A DNA stretch of 64,000 nt, from the NCBI RefSeq assembly GCF_910594005.1, contig NC_057827.1:5828001-5892000 (forward strand), given 5' to 3'. The stretch comes from Cervus elaphus. Lineage: Eukaryota; Chordata; Mammalia; Artiodactyla; Cervidae. The notes beneath the pieces are model-generated. The model searched no databases. It saw only the letters and a list, made by a program, of their open reading frames with translations, and was not told where the DNA came from. A program made the translations under genes and the position numbers. Shown one piece after another: positions 1 through 9,417 of the stretch (positions are counted from its first letter, which is position 1; each line of letters begins with the position of its first letter).

Positions 1-330
1 AAATGCATGGACCAAAGGTCAGTAACAATATTAATATTATGAGTGGACCCAGGAGGGTGGAAATCAAAGTGGTCAACCAGGGGGAGCACTGAAACCAAGA
101 TTTAAACCAGCCTTGTTGGGCTTTTCGTTTCCCTTTCACTGGGCTAGTCCCTCTCTTACTTTCTGGAGAGATTTTTGTACCACCCCTGAATGGCCGATAT
201 AGAAACAGCATTTTTCTCCCAGTGCTGCACATAATCCTCTTTGTTGCAGAAACAACAAATCTAAACCTCTCCTATTCTGTAACACTACTTCAGCCAAGGA
301 GCTCAAGGATTCTTGGAGGTGCGAAAGGGA
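1..330 (-). pseudogene. env: ERV env, transmembrane-subunit remnant
   Basis: Minus-strand reading from about 330 to 136 shows the heptad and immunosuppressive-like segment typical of gammaretroviral TM (core LQNRRGLDLL, near 284-255), followed by the CX6CC motif at 231-205 used for SU-TM linkage. Past the stop near 136, the bases to position 1 still resemble the membrane-spanning anchor but with further stops and frame changes. The fusion peptide and N-terminal TM are missing because of an internal env deletion. TM normally drives membrane fusion; this copy cannot be functional. Confidence 0.85.
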
Positions 331-802
331 CTGTTCCCGTGGTTTCACAACCCCAAGCGGCGCAATAAAAAGAGTCAACTCCCCCACATTTTTCAATTTG
401 GTTTTGATCCCTTCTTCCCCCCAGGCAGACATAGACAGGCACTTGTTCGTAGTACTGTGGGCCTTTTCGCTCACAGTTATGGGTGAACAGACCGAAAGAG
501 CCGTGGGCAAAGAACTTGGTCAGTTGGTGGGGACCAAACCCATTACCGTCAGCTGCCAGCACACACAAATCAAAGGTCAGTACTGGCTACCATGTCCCTT
601 TGGGGGCCACGTTGGAGCTCGAATTAAGCACTTCTCCAGCCTCAGGATTGTAGATCACCCAAGTCAGGTTAGCTGGCTGATGGGGGTTGTGGCTGGTTGC
701 TCCTGGGCCAATGAAAACTGTTATCAGCAGGAGGGTTAAGAGGGCTCCCGTCGTACGAGTTTCAGTTTCAAAGGATTTGACGGGTGAGGTCTTGCCTCTC
801 AT
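331..802 (-). pseudogene. env: ERV env, surface-subunit N-terminal remnant
   Basis: The ATG at 802-800 overlaps the pol stop (TGA 801-799) as ATGA, the usual tight pol/env arrangement. A basic start is followed by a hydrophobic signal-peptide segment (LLTLLLITVFIG) and an SU N-terminus with a cysteine cluster ending in GCETTG. An in-frame TAG at 589-587 interrupts it; the same frame continues to about 330. Most of SU, including the proline-rich region, the C-terminal domain and the furin site, is absent. Only about 160 residues of SU remain where several hundred are usual. Confidence 0.85.
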
Positions 803-1950
803 TCTGCTTGCATCTTCTCTTGTTCTTCCGGGGTGGCTTGCCGCATGTGATTGCAGTGAACCTAGGGCCCGATCCCATTGACCTTAACAGCAGTAGGAGT
901 GGTAAGGAGAACAACATAAAGGCCTTTCCATCTAGGTTCTAGTGCTTTAGATTGGTGTCATTTTACCCAAACCCAATCACCCGGGCCAATATTATGTGAG
1001 GGGATGGTCCCCTTGCTTGTTACTTAATGCCATCAGTGTTTGCTGGAATTGTCCCACGGTAGGGGGTGGTAGGCATTTTCTCTTGAATATAAGACACACA
1101 GGAGGGGGTCTTCTATACAGAATCTCAAAAGGGGTAAGATTCAGCTTATAAGGGGTGTTACGTGCTCGAAAGAGCGCGAAGGGAAGGAGGGTCACCCAGT
1201 CCCCGCCAGTCTCTATTGCCAACTTTGTCAAAGTTTCTTTTAGGGTCTGATTCATTCTCTCAACCTGTCCTGACCTCTGGGGATTATATTCACAATGTAA
1301 CTTCCATTTCGTCCCCAGAGCTTGGGCCAGCCCTTGTACAATCTGGCTCACAAAGGCAGGTCTGTTATCAGAGCCCATAGTCCCTGGCAGCCCGTACCTA
1401 GGCACTATCTCCTCTAAGATCTTTTTAGCAACCACTGTTGCTGTCTCTCCCTTAGTGGGGAAGGCTTCTACCCACCCCGAGAAGGTATCTACCAGGACCA
1501 ACAGATAGCGATACCCGTACTTGCCTGGCCTTACCTCAGTGAAATCTATCTCCCAGTGTTGCCCTGGCTCTTCCCCTTGGTACCTCGTTCCAGTGTGCTG
1601 CCTTTTCCCTGTCTTCATCAGCTGGCACACTTTGTAAGCCTGGATTATTTCTCGTACAGTTGCATTTTGTCGAGGGAACCTCAGGCAGGCCGTCTGGAGA
1701 AGAGTCAAGGTCTTTTTTTTCTCCCAAGTGTGTAGTTGTGTGCAGGTGTTCACATAGGTGACGACCCAGGATGGCAGGCAATATCAAGTTGTTGTTTTGA
1801 TCTCGGTACCATCCATCTTTGTCATCCTTCTGGAGGGTGGTATCCTCGTTGATCCAAACGAGGTCAGGGAGGGAATAGTCAGGGACTGGCGGTAGAGTCC
1901 CCATACCAGGAGGTGGAAGTCCCATGGCTAATATGGGGGCAGCGTAGTCC
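799..1950 (-). pseudogene. pol: ERV pol, integrase portion
   Basis: The segment starts after the missing RNase H. The N-terminal zinc domain keeps its histidines (in HLHTTTHLG), but the first of the two paired cysteines reads Tyr (AYKVC). A run of A on the coding strand at about 1719-1711 carries a frameshift. From about 1717 to 992 the frame is open and holds the catalytic core: Asp in WEIDF, Asp in GSDN and Glu in GQVE, the last two separated by 35 residues (D,D-35-E). The C-terminal domain continues to the pol stop at 801-799 but is cut by a TGA at 960-958 and a TAG at 864-862, both at positions where Trp is expected. Confidence 0.92.
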
Positions 1951-3040
1951 CAGCTGGCCGCTTTTAGTAGGGCCCGTTTGAGTGTCTGGAAAGCCTGTTT
2001 CATTGGCTCAGTCCAAGTCTAGTTTGGGGTCTCTTTACTTTTCTCATATAAGGGCCAGGCCTTCTCAGCAAACCCCATTATCTACAGTCTACAATATCCA
2101 ACAGTCCCAAAAAACTCTCTCACTTGGCGGGGAGTCTTGGGCTCTGGTATCTGCAATATTGTTTCCTTCATGGCCTGAGTTAGCCACCTTTGCCCCTGCC
2201 TGATCTTATACCCCAAATAGGTGACCTCTTGCCGGGATATTTGCACCTTTTTTGGCGCTAGCATGATATCCCAAGGTGCCTAGAGTCTGTAAGAGGTCAC
2301 CAGTGGCACGGCTGCATGCCTCCTCTGTGGTTCCAGCCAACATAAGGTCATCCACATATTGCAGCAGGATGACCTCTGGGTGGTGAGTCCAATATTCATA
2401 GAGGTCCTCACTCAAAGCCTCATTAAACAAGGTAGGGGAGTTTTTGAACCCTTGTGGGAGGCGGGTCCAAGTTAGTTGTACTACCGGTTGGCCTTCCCCC
2501 TCAGTCCACTCAAAGGCAAATATTTCCTGGCTCTGGGCCACCAGGGGTAGGCTGAAAAAGCATCTTTCAAGTCCAACACAGTGTACCAAGTGTACTCAGG
2601 CAGCAGACTGTTCAGGAGGGTATACGGGTTGGGGACAGTAGGGTATATGTCACTCACCCGCTTGTTGACTTCCCGTAGGTCCTGGACAGGTCTGTAATCC
2701 GTACTCCCCGGCTTCTTCACCGGTAGTAAGGGGGTGTTCCAAGGGGATTGGCGCCGCTTGAGAATTCCAGCATCCATGAGCCATCGAATGTGGGGAGTGA
2801 TGCCCCGCTGAGCCTCCTGGCTTATAGGGTATTGCCTCACCCTCACAGGAGTCGCCTCGGCTTTTAGTTCGATGACGACCGGATGTCTCTGTTTAGCCAG
2901 TCCCATTTCTGCTGTTTCTGCCCATGCCAACAGGTATTTGTGGACCCACGGTTGTATATCTGGTGCTATAAACTCTGAGGGCTTAGGCACAAAAAGTCTG
3001 TATTCATCTCTTAAAGCTAGAGACAAGACATGTATCAGCT
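1951..3040 (-). pseudogene. pol: ERV pol, reverse transcriptase portion
   Basis: The fingers/palm region shows the LPVKKPGS...YRPVQDLREVN block, VLDLKDAF (first catalytic Asp) and YVDD at 2358-2347. A one-base slip near 2553 follows DAF, a second frameshift lies near 2250, and TAG stops at 2084-2082 and 2021-2019 stand where Trp is usual. The thumb continues to about 1985. The connection and RNase H domains are then missing: the reading passes directly into the linker that precedes integrase. The enzyme would copy viral RNA to DNA; this copy is dead. Confidence 0.93.
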
Positions 3041-3383
3041 GTCCAAGTCCATCCGTGACTGACATTCCCCCAGGGTCAAAATGGATCTGAGCATTAACTT
3101 TAGTCAACAAGTCCCATCCAAGTAGAGGGGCTGAGCATTCTGGTATCACCAAAAACGAATGGGACACCTAATGGGTCCCCAGATTTACTTTCCGTTCTGT
3201 GGTCCAACAATATTTTTTTGTCCCTGTGGCTCCCTGCACCAAGCTGGTTTTCTTAGACATTGGTCCCAGTTTTTGATTTAAAACAGAGTGTTGGGCGCCA
3301 GTGTCCACCATGAAGCCAACAGGTTTCCCTTTCACATGTATGGTTACCCAGGACTCAGGGAGGGGTGCCGAGTCTTGACTCCC
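3041..3383 (-). pseudogene. pol: ERV pol, protease portion
   Basis: The aspartic protease follows the gag amber codon in the same frame. The active-site motif DTGA is at 3305-3294 (context VDTGAQHSV). The C-terminal GWDLL segment, which matches the family's conserved G-R/W-D-L motif, follows. A TAG at 3170-3168 truncates the frame inside the protease. The protease/RT border is approximate. Confidence 0.88.
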
Positions 3384-3386
3384 CTA
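3384..3386 (-). other. Gag terminal amber codon (readthrough site)
   Basis: Minus strand reads GAC TAG GGG between NC and protease, with both flanks in the same frame. In gammaretroviruses this UAG is the normal gag terminator and is misread as Gln in a minority of translations to make Gag-Pol, helped by a downstream pseudoknot. I see the codon and its context; I did not fold the downstream RNA. Confidence 0.8.
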
Positions 3387-4762
3387 GTCACTGTCTTTCC
3401 CCGCATATAGGACTTGAGTTCCAGGGGAAATTCTCTCTCTCTGGGTTGTTCTTCTCTTCAGGTCCCTCTTAGGACACTCTTTTTTCCAGTGCCCCCGTTC
3501 TTTGCAGTAAGCGCACTGCTCTTTTAGGGCCTGCCTTTTTGGTCTCTCTGTTTCTTAAATACCTTTTCAGCTGCTTTCAGTAAGTCTTGTATTGTCTGTT
3601 CTCCTAACCCCTCTATCTTTTGTAATTTCCTCTTAATATCTGGGTCTGCCTGATTCACAAACGCTAGTAGAACTGCAGCACGTGATTCCTCAGCCTGGGG
3701 GTCCATGGGTGTATATTGTCTAAAGGCTTCCATTAGCCTCTCTAGGAAGGCTGATGGGCTCTCAGTGGGCTCTTGCCTTACCAAATTTACCTTTGCCAAA
3801 TTTGTTGGCTTCTTAGCTGCGGCCCGCAGGCCAGCCATTAGAGTCTGGCGGTACACTTGGAGACGCTCCCTGCCTTCCACTCGCTCAAAATCCCAGTTAG
3901 GCCGCAACAGAGGAAACCCCTCGTCCACAAGATGAGGCTGGGTGGTTGGTCTCCCGTCGACCCCCGGGACCCGTTTCCACGCCTCTGCCAGGATTTGCTC
4001 CCGTTCTTTCATGTTGAAGAGCACCTGCAACAGCTGCTGGCAATCATCCCAGGTGGGGTTATGAGTGAACAAAATGGGAAAAGGGCCAGTACTGATAGGT
4101 TCGCTCTCCGTCTGGGTTAGCTGGTCTCACCCGGATGGGGAGTGCCTATACAGTAGATGAAGGTAACTCTGGGTCCCCATGATCCTGCTCACCCCTATTT
4201 CTTCTATTTCTTCTCCGGGGTCGGGGTTTTGTTATCCCTTCTGATTCATCCGGGGGGAGGGGGCTCCTCCCCCCGGGGGAACCTGCAACGGAGGAGGGGC
4301 ATATGGCGGGGGCCTAATTTCCGTCTCCAAGTCAATCAGGTTCCGGTCCGAGGATTCCTGCAAGACCGTTTTTGGGCCCTTATTCTTCTTGGCTTCCTCT
4401 GGGGGAGTGGGAGTTTTCATAACAAGGGCCTGTACATTAGGAGAATCAGGGAGTTTGTGAACAAAAGGTTTTAACCATTTGGGCGGATCTTCTACTAGAT
4501 CTTGCCAGACCATAACATATGGGACTTGGCTCGGGTGGCCCCAGGGATCAGGAGCCATAATTTTTTCTTTCACTGCCCGAATAATAGAAGGTTGAAAAGT
4601 TTCTTCTGGAGGCCATCCAACTTGGAAGGCGGGCCACTCTGCAGAGCAAAAGGTTATTAATTTACTCTTTGTAACCAGTAGCAACAGATCATACACTTTA
4701 TCCCTGACATCCAAGAAATGATCAGTCATGAGAGAGAGAGGGGTAGATTTTCCTTGCCCCAT
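3387..4762 (-). pseudogene. gag: ERV gag (MA-p12-CA-NC), broken
   Basis: The start is the ATG at 4762-4760 because it gives MGQ, the N-myristoylation start of gammaretroviral matrix. MA runs to about 4420 and p12 carries PPPY, a late-domain motif for NEDD4-type ligases. A frameshift lies near 4275-4250. A TAG at 4148-4146 falls close to the expected p12/CA cleavage site. Shortly after YWPFS near 4080 the frame shifts and continues at PTWDDCQQLL, so part of the capsid N-terminal domain is deleted. The major homology region (near ESPSAFLERLMEAF) and CA C-terminus follow to about 3545. After another frameshift, the NC zinc knuckle CX2CX4HX4C is intact at 3515-3474. Confidence 0.92.
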
Positions 4763-5695
4763 AGCGAGAGTCAGAAGAAAGTCATCAAGAATTACCACCA
4801 ATAAATCCTATCGGGAGTGGTGGCGGCCAGGAAGTTGGGCTTGTGGTATGCTTTGTGGAACTATTTGAGTGCCTTAGTCGTTGCACGGAAGTTTTCTTGC
4901 TGGGGGCGAGCACCCTAAGGGTTTCTAGCCCGTTCCGTGACCCCCTTATCCTTTCACAGGAGTCTTCCAGTGGCAGGCACCCTATCGGCTCTTAAGTGCC
5001 TGTCCCATGCCCACACAGACGGGTTTTTATTTGGCCAGATTCTCGGTTTAGAATACGAGAAAAAAGAAAGAGTTTCACCCTCTCGGGCTCCCGTTACTGG
5101 GGCTGACTTGTTGGGAGGCCTTCAGAATCTGCCAGGGAGTAGCCCTGGTCAGGACTCGTCAGTTGCCCCGACAACTGTCTGCCTGTTCACTGAAACTCCC
5201 AGAAACAGAAATGAGGCTCCAAGGCTTTATAGGAAGAAGTAGACAACGACACACCAGAGAACAACAAGACAGGAGACAATGCCGGCAGTTATACAGAAAA
5301 ACACGCAGACAGACACACATTGGCCGACAACACAGATCCTCTGGAACAAGGGTCACCTTACCATATGGCATCCACTGTTCCCCAGATTCGGGCTTAGGAG
5401 AGGAGGTCTCCTTCCCGCAGAGCTGGCTGCCTCCCAGCACGCTCGCTGGCCTCGGCCTCACGCCAGCCGGAATGGCCAGTCTGTTCCCTCATGGAAAGCT
5501 TTCCCTAACGCCAGACACCTTCCTGCTTCACAGCAGGGCCCCAGATTTACTCTGGTCTTTCTGCGCCAGACACCTTCCTGCTTCACAGCAGGGCCTCAGC
5601 TTTACTCTGGTCTTTTCTAGACCTGCCTGAGCACCGGTGCTATTACCTGTCTTTTTTCCCATTTGTTCCAAAGAGCATTCTTCCCTGGTCAAGGG
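4763..5695 (-). other. ERV 5' leader (packaging region)
   Basis: Non-coding stretch of about 930 bases between PBS and gag ATG, the usual place of splice donor, dimerisation and packaging signals. No long open frame fits it and I could not identify individual stem-loops. It contains a two-copy 55-base tandem repeat close to the PBS. Confidence 0.7.
5509..5618 (-). repeat. 55-bp tandem duplication in ERV leader
   Basis: Two adjacent copies, 5509-5563 and 5564-5618, both beginning CGCCAGACACCTTCCTGC and both containing TTTACTCTGGTCTTT, with a few mismatches. They lie about 80 bases downstream of the PBS in proviral sense. Confidence 0.9.
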
Positions 5696-5713
5696 ATCCC
5701 GGACGAGCCCCCA
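5696..5713 (-). promoter_or_regulatory. Primer binding site, tRNA-Pro
   Basis: The minus strand reads TGGGGGCTCGTCCGGGAT, complementary to the 3' end of tRNA-Pro and the same primer class as many gammaretroviruses. Two bases (TT) separate it from the LTR end. This sets the LTR boundary at 5716. Confidence 0.95.
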
Positions 5714-5715
5714 AA

Positions 5716-6145
5716 TGTTCTGCCCGTAGTCCGAGTCCCCGGTCGGGAAAGAAGACTCCTCGAAACAATGCAACTCGCAATAGGGGAATTTAGTACTGAC
5801 TCGAGCCAGGGCCTCCCACCCTCACCAGGTGTGTGAGGACAAAAGGCCCCGAGCCCCAGTTCTCTTGGGTATTTATTAGGTCAAAATAAGCAGCAGGTAG
5901 TTGGCGCAATCGGATTGGTTGTACAGTGGGTAGTTGGCGTAAGCATATTGGTTACACAGTTGCAAGGTAATTTTTGTTGGCCCAACCTGGGGCTTTCAGC
6001 TTTCCCCTGATAGGTTCCCTTTTCTCTGGCTAGGCATATGTTGATTGTCTGGCTCCAGGAGGCCTGATAATTATGTTACCCCGGGAAACCAGGCCTACTC
6101 CTAATCTAGGCTGCCTGCCATGGCATTAGGCATGACAGCCTCACA
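5716..6145 (-). promoter_or_regulatory. ERV 5' LTR (430 bp)
   Basis: Bounded by TGT...ACA; one end abuts the PBS and the other abuts L1-BT sequence (ATACTAACACATATATATGG). U3 holds two CCAAT boxes within a 33-base duplicated block. AATAAATA at 5877-5870 could serve as TATA-like element, poly(A) signal or both. R/U5 occupy roughly 5850-5716. The exact cap site cannot be assigned. The outer end could be a few bases shorter. Confidence 0.88.
5898..5963 (-). repeat. 33-bp imperfect direct repeat in ERV U3
   Basis: Copies 5898-5930 and 5931-5963 both begin TAGTTGGCG on the plus strand and both include ATTGGTT (CCAAT box on the proviral strand) and ACAGT. The arrangement resembles U3 enhancer duplications of gammaretroviruses. 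Confidence 0.75.
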
Positions 6146-6520
6146 ATACTAACACATATATATGGAATTTAGAAAGATGGTAATGATAACCCTATATGCA
6201 AAACAGAAAAAGAGACACTGAAATACAGAACAGACTTTTGAACTCTGTGGGAGAAGGTGAGGGTGGGATGTTTCAAAAGAACAGCATGTATATTATCTAT
6301 GGTGAAACAGATCACCAGCCCAGGTGGGATGCATGAGACAAGTGCTTGGGCCTGGTGCACTGGGAAGACCCAGAGGAATCGGGTGGAGAGGGAGGTGGGA
6401 GGGGGGATCGGGATGGGGAATACGTGTAACTCTATGGCTGATTCATATCAATGTATGACAAAACCCACTGAAATGTTGTGAAGTAATTAGTAATAAAAAA
6501 TAAAATAAAATAAAATAAAG
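6146..6520 (+). mobile_element. L1-BT 3' end (host of the ERV)
   Basis: The sequence from ATACTAACACATATATATGG through the G-rich 3' UTR stretch to an A-rich (AATAAA)n tail matches the 3' ends at 21.25-21.64 kb, 26.5-26.9 kb and, reversed, 37.2-37.56 kb. Its upstream half is cut off by the provirus. Confidence 0.88.
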
Positions 6521-6704
6521 ACTCTGCAAAGAGAAAAAGAATGACACTACATAATGATCAAGAAATCAATCTAAGATTATAAAAAAAAGAAAAATTGTAA
6601 ATATTTGTGCACCCAGCACTGGAGAACCTCACAAAAACCACTACAATATTGTAAAGTAATTAGCCTCCAACTAATAAAACTAAATGAAAAAAATTATTTA
6701 ATTA
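6521..6704 (+). mobile_element. Old L1 ORF2 fragment plus a short L1-BT 3' scrap
   Basis: 6521-6630 keeps the L1 endonuclease-region motif GHYIMIK in translation. 6631-6700 repeats the L1-BT terminal phrase CCACTACAATATTGTAAAG...TAGCCTCCAACTAAT. The old L1 appears to resume after 8522, so BovB sequence lies in the middle of it. Confidence 0.7.
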
Positions 6705-7998
6705 TCATACAATTGCACTCATTTCACATATTAGCAAGGTAATGCTCAAAATTCTCCAAGCGAGGCTTCAACAGTATATGAACTGAGAACATCCTGATGT
6801 AGAAACTGCATTAAAAAAAGGCAGAGGAACCAGAGACCAAATCTCCAACATCCATTGGATCACAGAAAAAGCAAGGGAATTCCAGAAAAGCATATACTTC
6901 TACTTCATTGATTACACTAAAGCCTCTGACTCTGTGGATCACAACAAATTGTGGAAAATTCTTCAAGAGATGGGAATACCAGACCACCTTACCTGCCTCC
7001 TGAGAAATTTGTCAAGAAGCAAGTGTTAGAGCTGATCATGGAACAATGAACTGGTTCAAAATTGGATAAGGTGTACATCAAGCCTGTATATTTTCATCCC
7101 GCTTATTGACCTTATATGCAGAGTACATCATGTGAAATACCAGGCTGGATGAAGCTCAAGCTGGAATCAAGATTGCAGGGACAAATATCAATAACCTCAG
7201 ATATGCAGATGACACCACCCTAATGGCAGAAAGTGAAGAGGAACTAGAAAGCCTTTAATGAAGGTGAAAGAGGAGAGTTCAAAAACTGGCTTGAAACTCA
7301 ACATTCAAAAAGTGAAGATCATGGCATCTGGTCCCATCACTTCATGGCAAATAGATGGGGAAACAGTGGAAACAGTGTCAGATTTTATTTATTTATTTAT
7401 TTATTTATTTATTTTTGGACTCCAAAACCATTGCAGATGGTGATTGCAGCCATGAAATTAAAAGATGCCTGCTCCTTGGAAGGAAAGTTATGACCAACCT
7501 AGACAGCATATTAAAAAGCAGAGACGTTACTTTGCCAACAAAGGTTCATCTAGTCAAGGCTATGGTTTTTCCAGTGGTCATGTATGGATGTGAGAGTTGG
7601 ACTGTGAAGAAAGCTGAGCATCAAAGAATTGATGCTTTTGAACTGTGGTGTTGGAGAAGACTCTTGAGAGGTCCTTGTACTGCAAGGAGATCCAACCAGT
7701 CCATCCTAAATGAGATCAGTCCTGGGTGTCCATTGGAAGGACTGATGCTGAAGTTGAAACTCCAATACTTTGGCCACCTCATGCAAAGTGTTGACTCATT
7801 GGAAAAGACCCTGATGCTGGGAGGGATTGGCGGCAGGAGGAGAAGGGGATGACAGAGGATGGGATAATTGAATGGCATCACTGACTCAATGGACATGAGT
7901 TTGAGTAAACTCCAGGAGTTGGTGATGGACAGGGAAGCCTGGCGTGCTGCGATTCATGGGGTTGCAAAGAGTCGGATGTAACTGAGTGACTCAACTGA
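6705..7998 (+). mobile_element. BovB LINE, 5'-truncated
   Basis: Starts within the reverse transcriptase (GCACTCATTTCACATATTAG) and runs to the BovB 3' end (GTTGCAAAGAGTCGGATG). Translation shows the DFCVDHNKLW-like and YADDTTLM (catalytic) blocks. Several frameshifts, a TTTA microsatellite expansion at about 7384-7415 and stops break the frame; 7355-7852 remains open for the C-terminal part. Confidence 0.9.
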
Positions 7999-8521
7999 CT
8001 CCTTGGAAGAAAAGCTGTGACCAACTTAGATAGCGTATTAAAAAGCACAGCTTTCATTTTGCTGACAATGGTCCATATAATCAAAGCTATGGTTTTTCCA
8101 GTAGTCGTGTACAGATTTCAGAGTTGGACCATAAAGAAAGCTGAGAAAAGAAGAATTGATGTTTTTGAACTGTTGTGCTGGAGAAGACACTTGACAGTCC
8201 CTTGGACAGCAAGGAGATCCAACCAGTCATCCTAAATAAAGTCAACCTTGAGTATTCATTGGAAGGACTGATGTTGAAGCTGAAGCTCCAATACTTTACC
8301 CTCCTGATGTGAAGAGCCAACTTATTGGAAAAGACCCTGATGCTGGGAAATATTGACGGCAGGAGGAAAGGGGGGTGAGAGAGGATGATTGGATGGCATC
8401 ATTGATTCAATGGACATGACTTTGAGCAAACCCCAGCAGATAGTGAAGGGCAAGGAAGCCTGGAGTGCTGCAATCCTTGGAGTCAGAAGGATTTGGACAC
8501 AATTTAGCATCTGAACAGCAA
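7999..8521 (+). mobile_element. BovB 3' fragment, directly following the previous copy
   Basis: A second copy of the BovB C-terminal region, from CTCCTTGGAAGAAAAGC to a 3' end at about 8520, with different mutations from the copy before it. Either an independent older insertion or a diverged tandem duplication. Confidence 0.85.
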
Positions 8522-9203
8522 CAATAATAGTTGGGAACTTAAACACTCCACTTACATCTGCCTTTGGAAGAAACAGAAGCCTTAAATGACACATTAGACC
8601 AGACAGACTTACTTGATATTTTTAAAACATTACAGATGAAAGCAAAAAAAAAAAAAAAAAAAACTACACTTTTTTTTTTTCAAATGCACACAAAACCTTC
8701 TCCAGGCTAAACCACATCTTTGGTCACAAACCAAGCCTTGGTAAATTTAAGAAAGTTGAAATCATATAAGGCATCTTTTTGATGAAAATCTTGTGAGATT
8801 AAAAATCAATTACAAACAAACTAAAAATCAACACATGGAGGCTCAACAATATTCTCCTAAATAGTCAAGGGCTCACTGAAGAAATCAAAAATGAAATTTT
8901 AAAAAATACTTATATGCAGGTGACAATGAGTACACAATGATCCAAAACATCAGATAAAGAATTTTTAAGAAGGAAGTTTACAGCAATACAATCTTACCTC
9001 AAGAAACAAGAAAAATCTCAAATGATCAACCTAAACTTACAGTTAAGTACCTAAAGAAAGAACAAATAAAGCACAAAGTTAGTGAAGGAAATAAATCATA
9101 AATATCAGAGCAGAAATAAATGAAGTAACATTTAAGAAAACAATAGAAAAGATGAATGAAACTAAAAACTGGCTCTCTAAAAAGATAAAATTAATAAAAC
9201 TAA
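8522..9203 (+). mobile_element. Old L1 ORF2 fragment (endonuclease to RT region)
   Basis: Degenerate translation resembles L1 ORF2 from the N-L-N-T-P-L-T block onward; about 20 A at 8645 and many stops. Interrupted by the 196-base BovB tail and resumes at 9418. Confidence 0.75.
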
Positions 9204-9212
9204 ACTCATCAA

Positions 9213-9408
9213 AGACCCTGATGCTTGGAAAGATTGAGGGCAGGAGGATAAGTGTGTCACAGAGGATGAGATAATTGGATGTCATCTCCAACTCAGTGAA
9301 CAAGAGTTTGAGCAAACTCTGGGGGATAGTGAAGGACAGGGAAGCCTGGAGTGCTGCAGCTAATGGAGTCACAGAGTTGGACACGACTTTGCCACTGAAC
9401 AACAACAG
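9213..9408 (+). mobile_element. BovB 3'-tail insertion with TSD
   Basis: About 196 bases of BovB 3' end inserted in the old L1; flanked by ACTCATCAA at 9204-9212 and 9409-9417. Confidence 0.88.
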
Positions 9409-9417
9409 ACTCATCAA

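Larger units (their letters stand above)
1..6145 (-). mobile_element. Gammaretrovirus-type endogenous provirus, 3' end outside window
   Basis: Read on the minus strand the order is 5' LTR (6145-5716), a proline-tRNA primer site, a leader of about 930 bases, gag, pol and a shortened env. The env end and 3' LTR lie left of position 1. The class is shown by the PBS sequence, a PPPY late motif, a single NC zinc knuckle, an in-frame amber codon between gag and pol, protease DTGA, RT YVDD, integrase D,D-35-E and an env CX6CC motif, an arrangement typical of class I (gamma-like) ERVs. All coding regions are broken: capsid, RNase H and most of env are deleted, and there are several stops and frameshifts. 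It cannot encode a functional virus. The element is inserted in the 3' region of an L1-BT. Confidence 0.95.

Noticed and set aside
1..135. 3' LTR of the provirus
   Set aside because: The sequence still reads as the decayed env membrane anchor; no polypurine tract or LTR text is present.
136..802. A co-opted (syncytin-like) env
   Set aside because: SU and TM are deleted, frame-broken and stop-containing; no intact product is possible.
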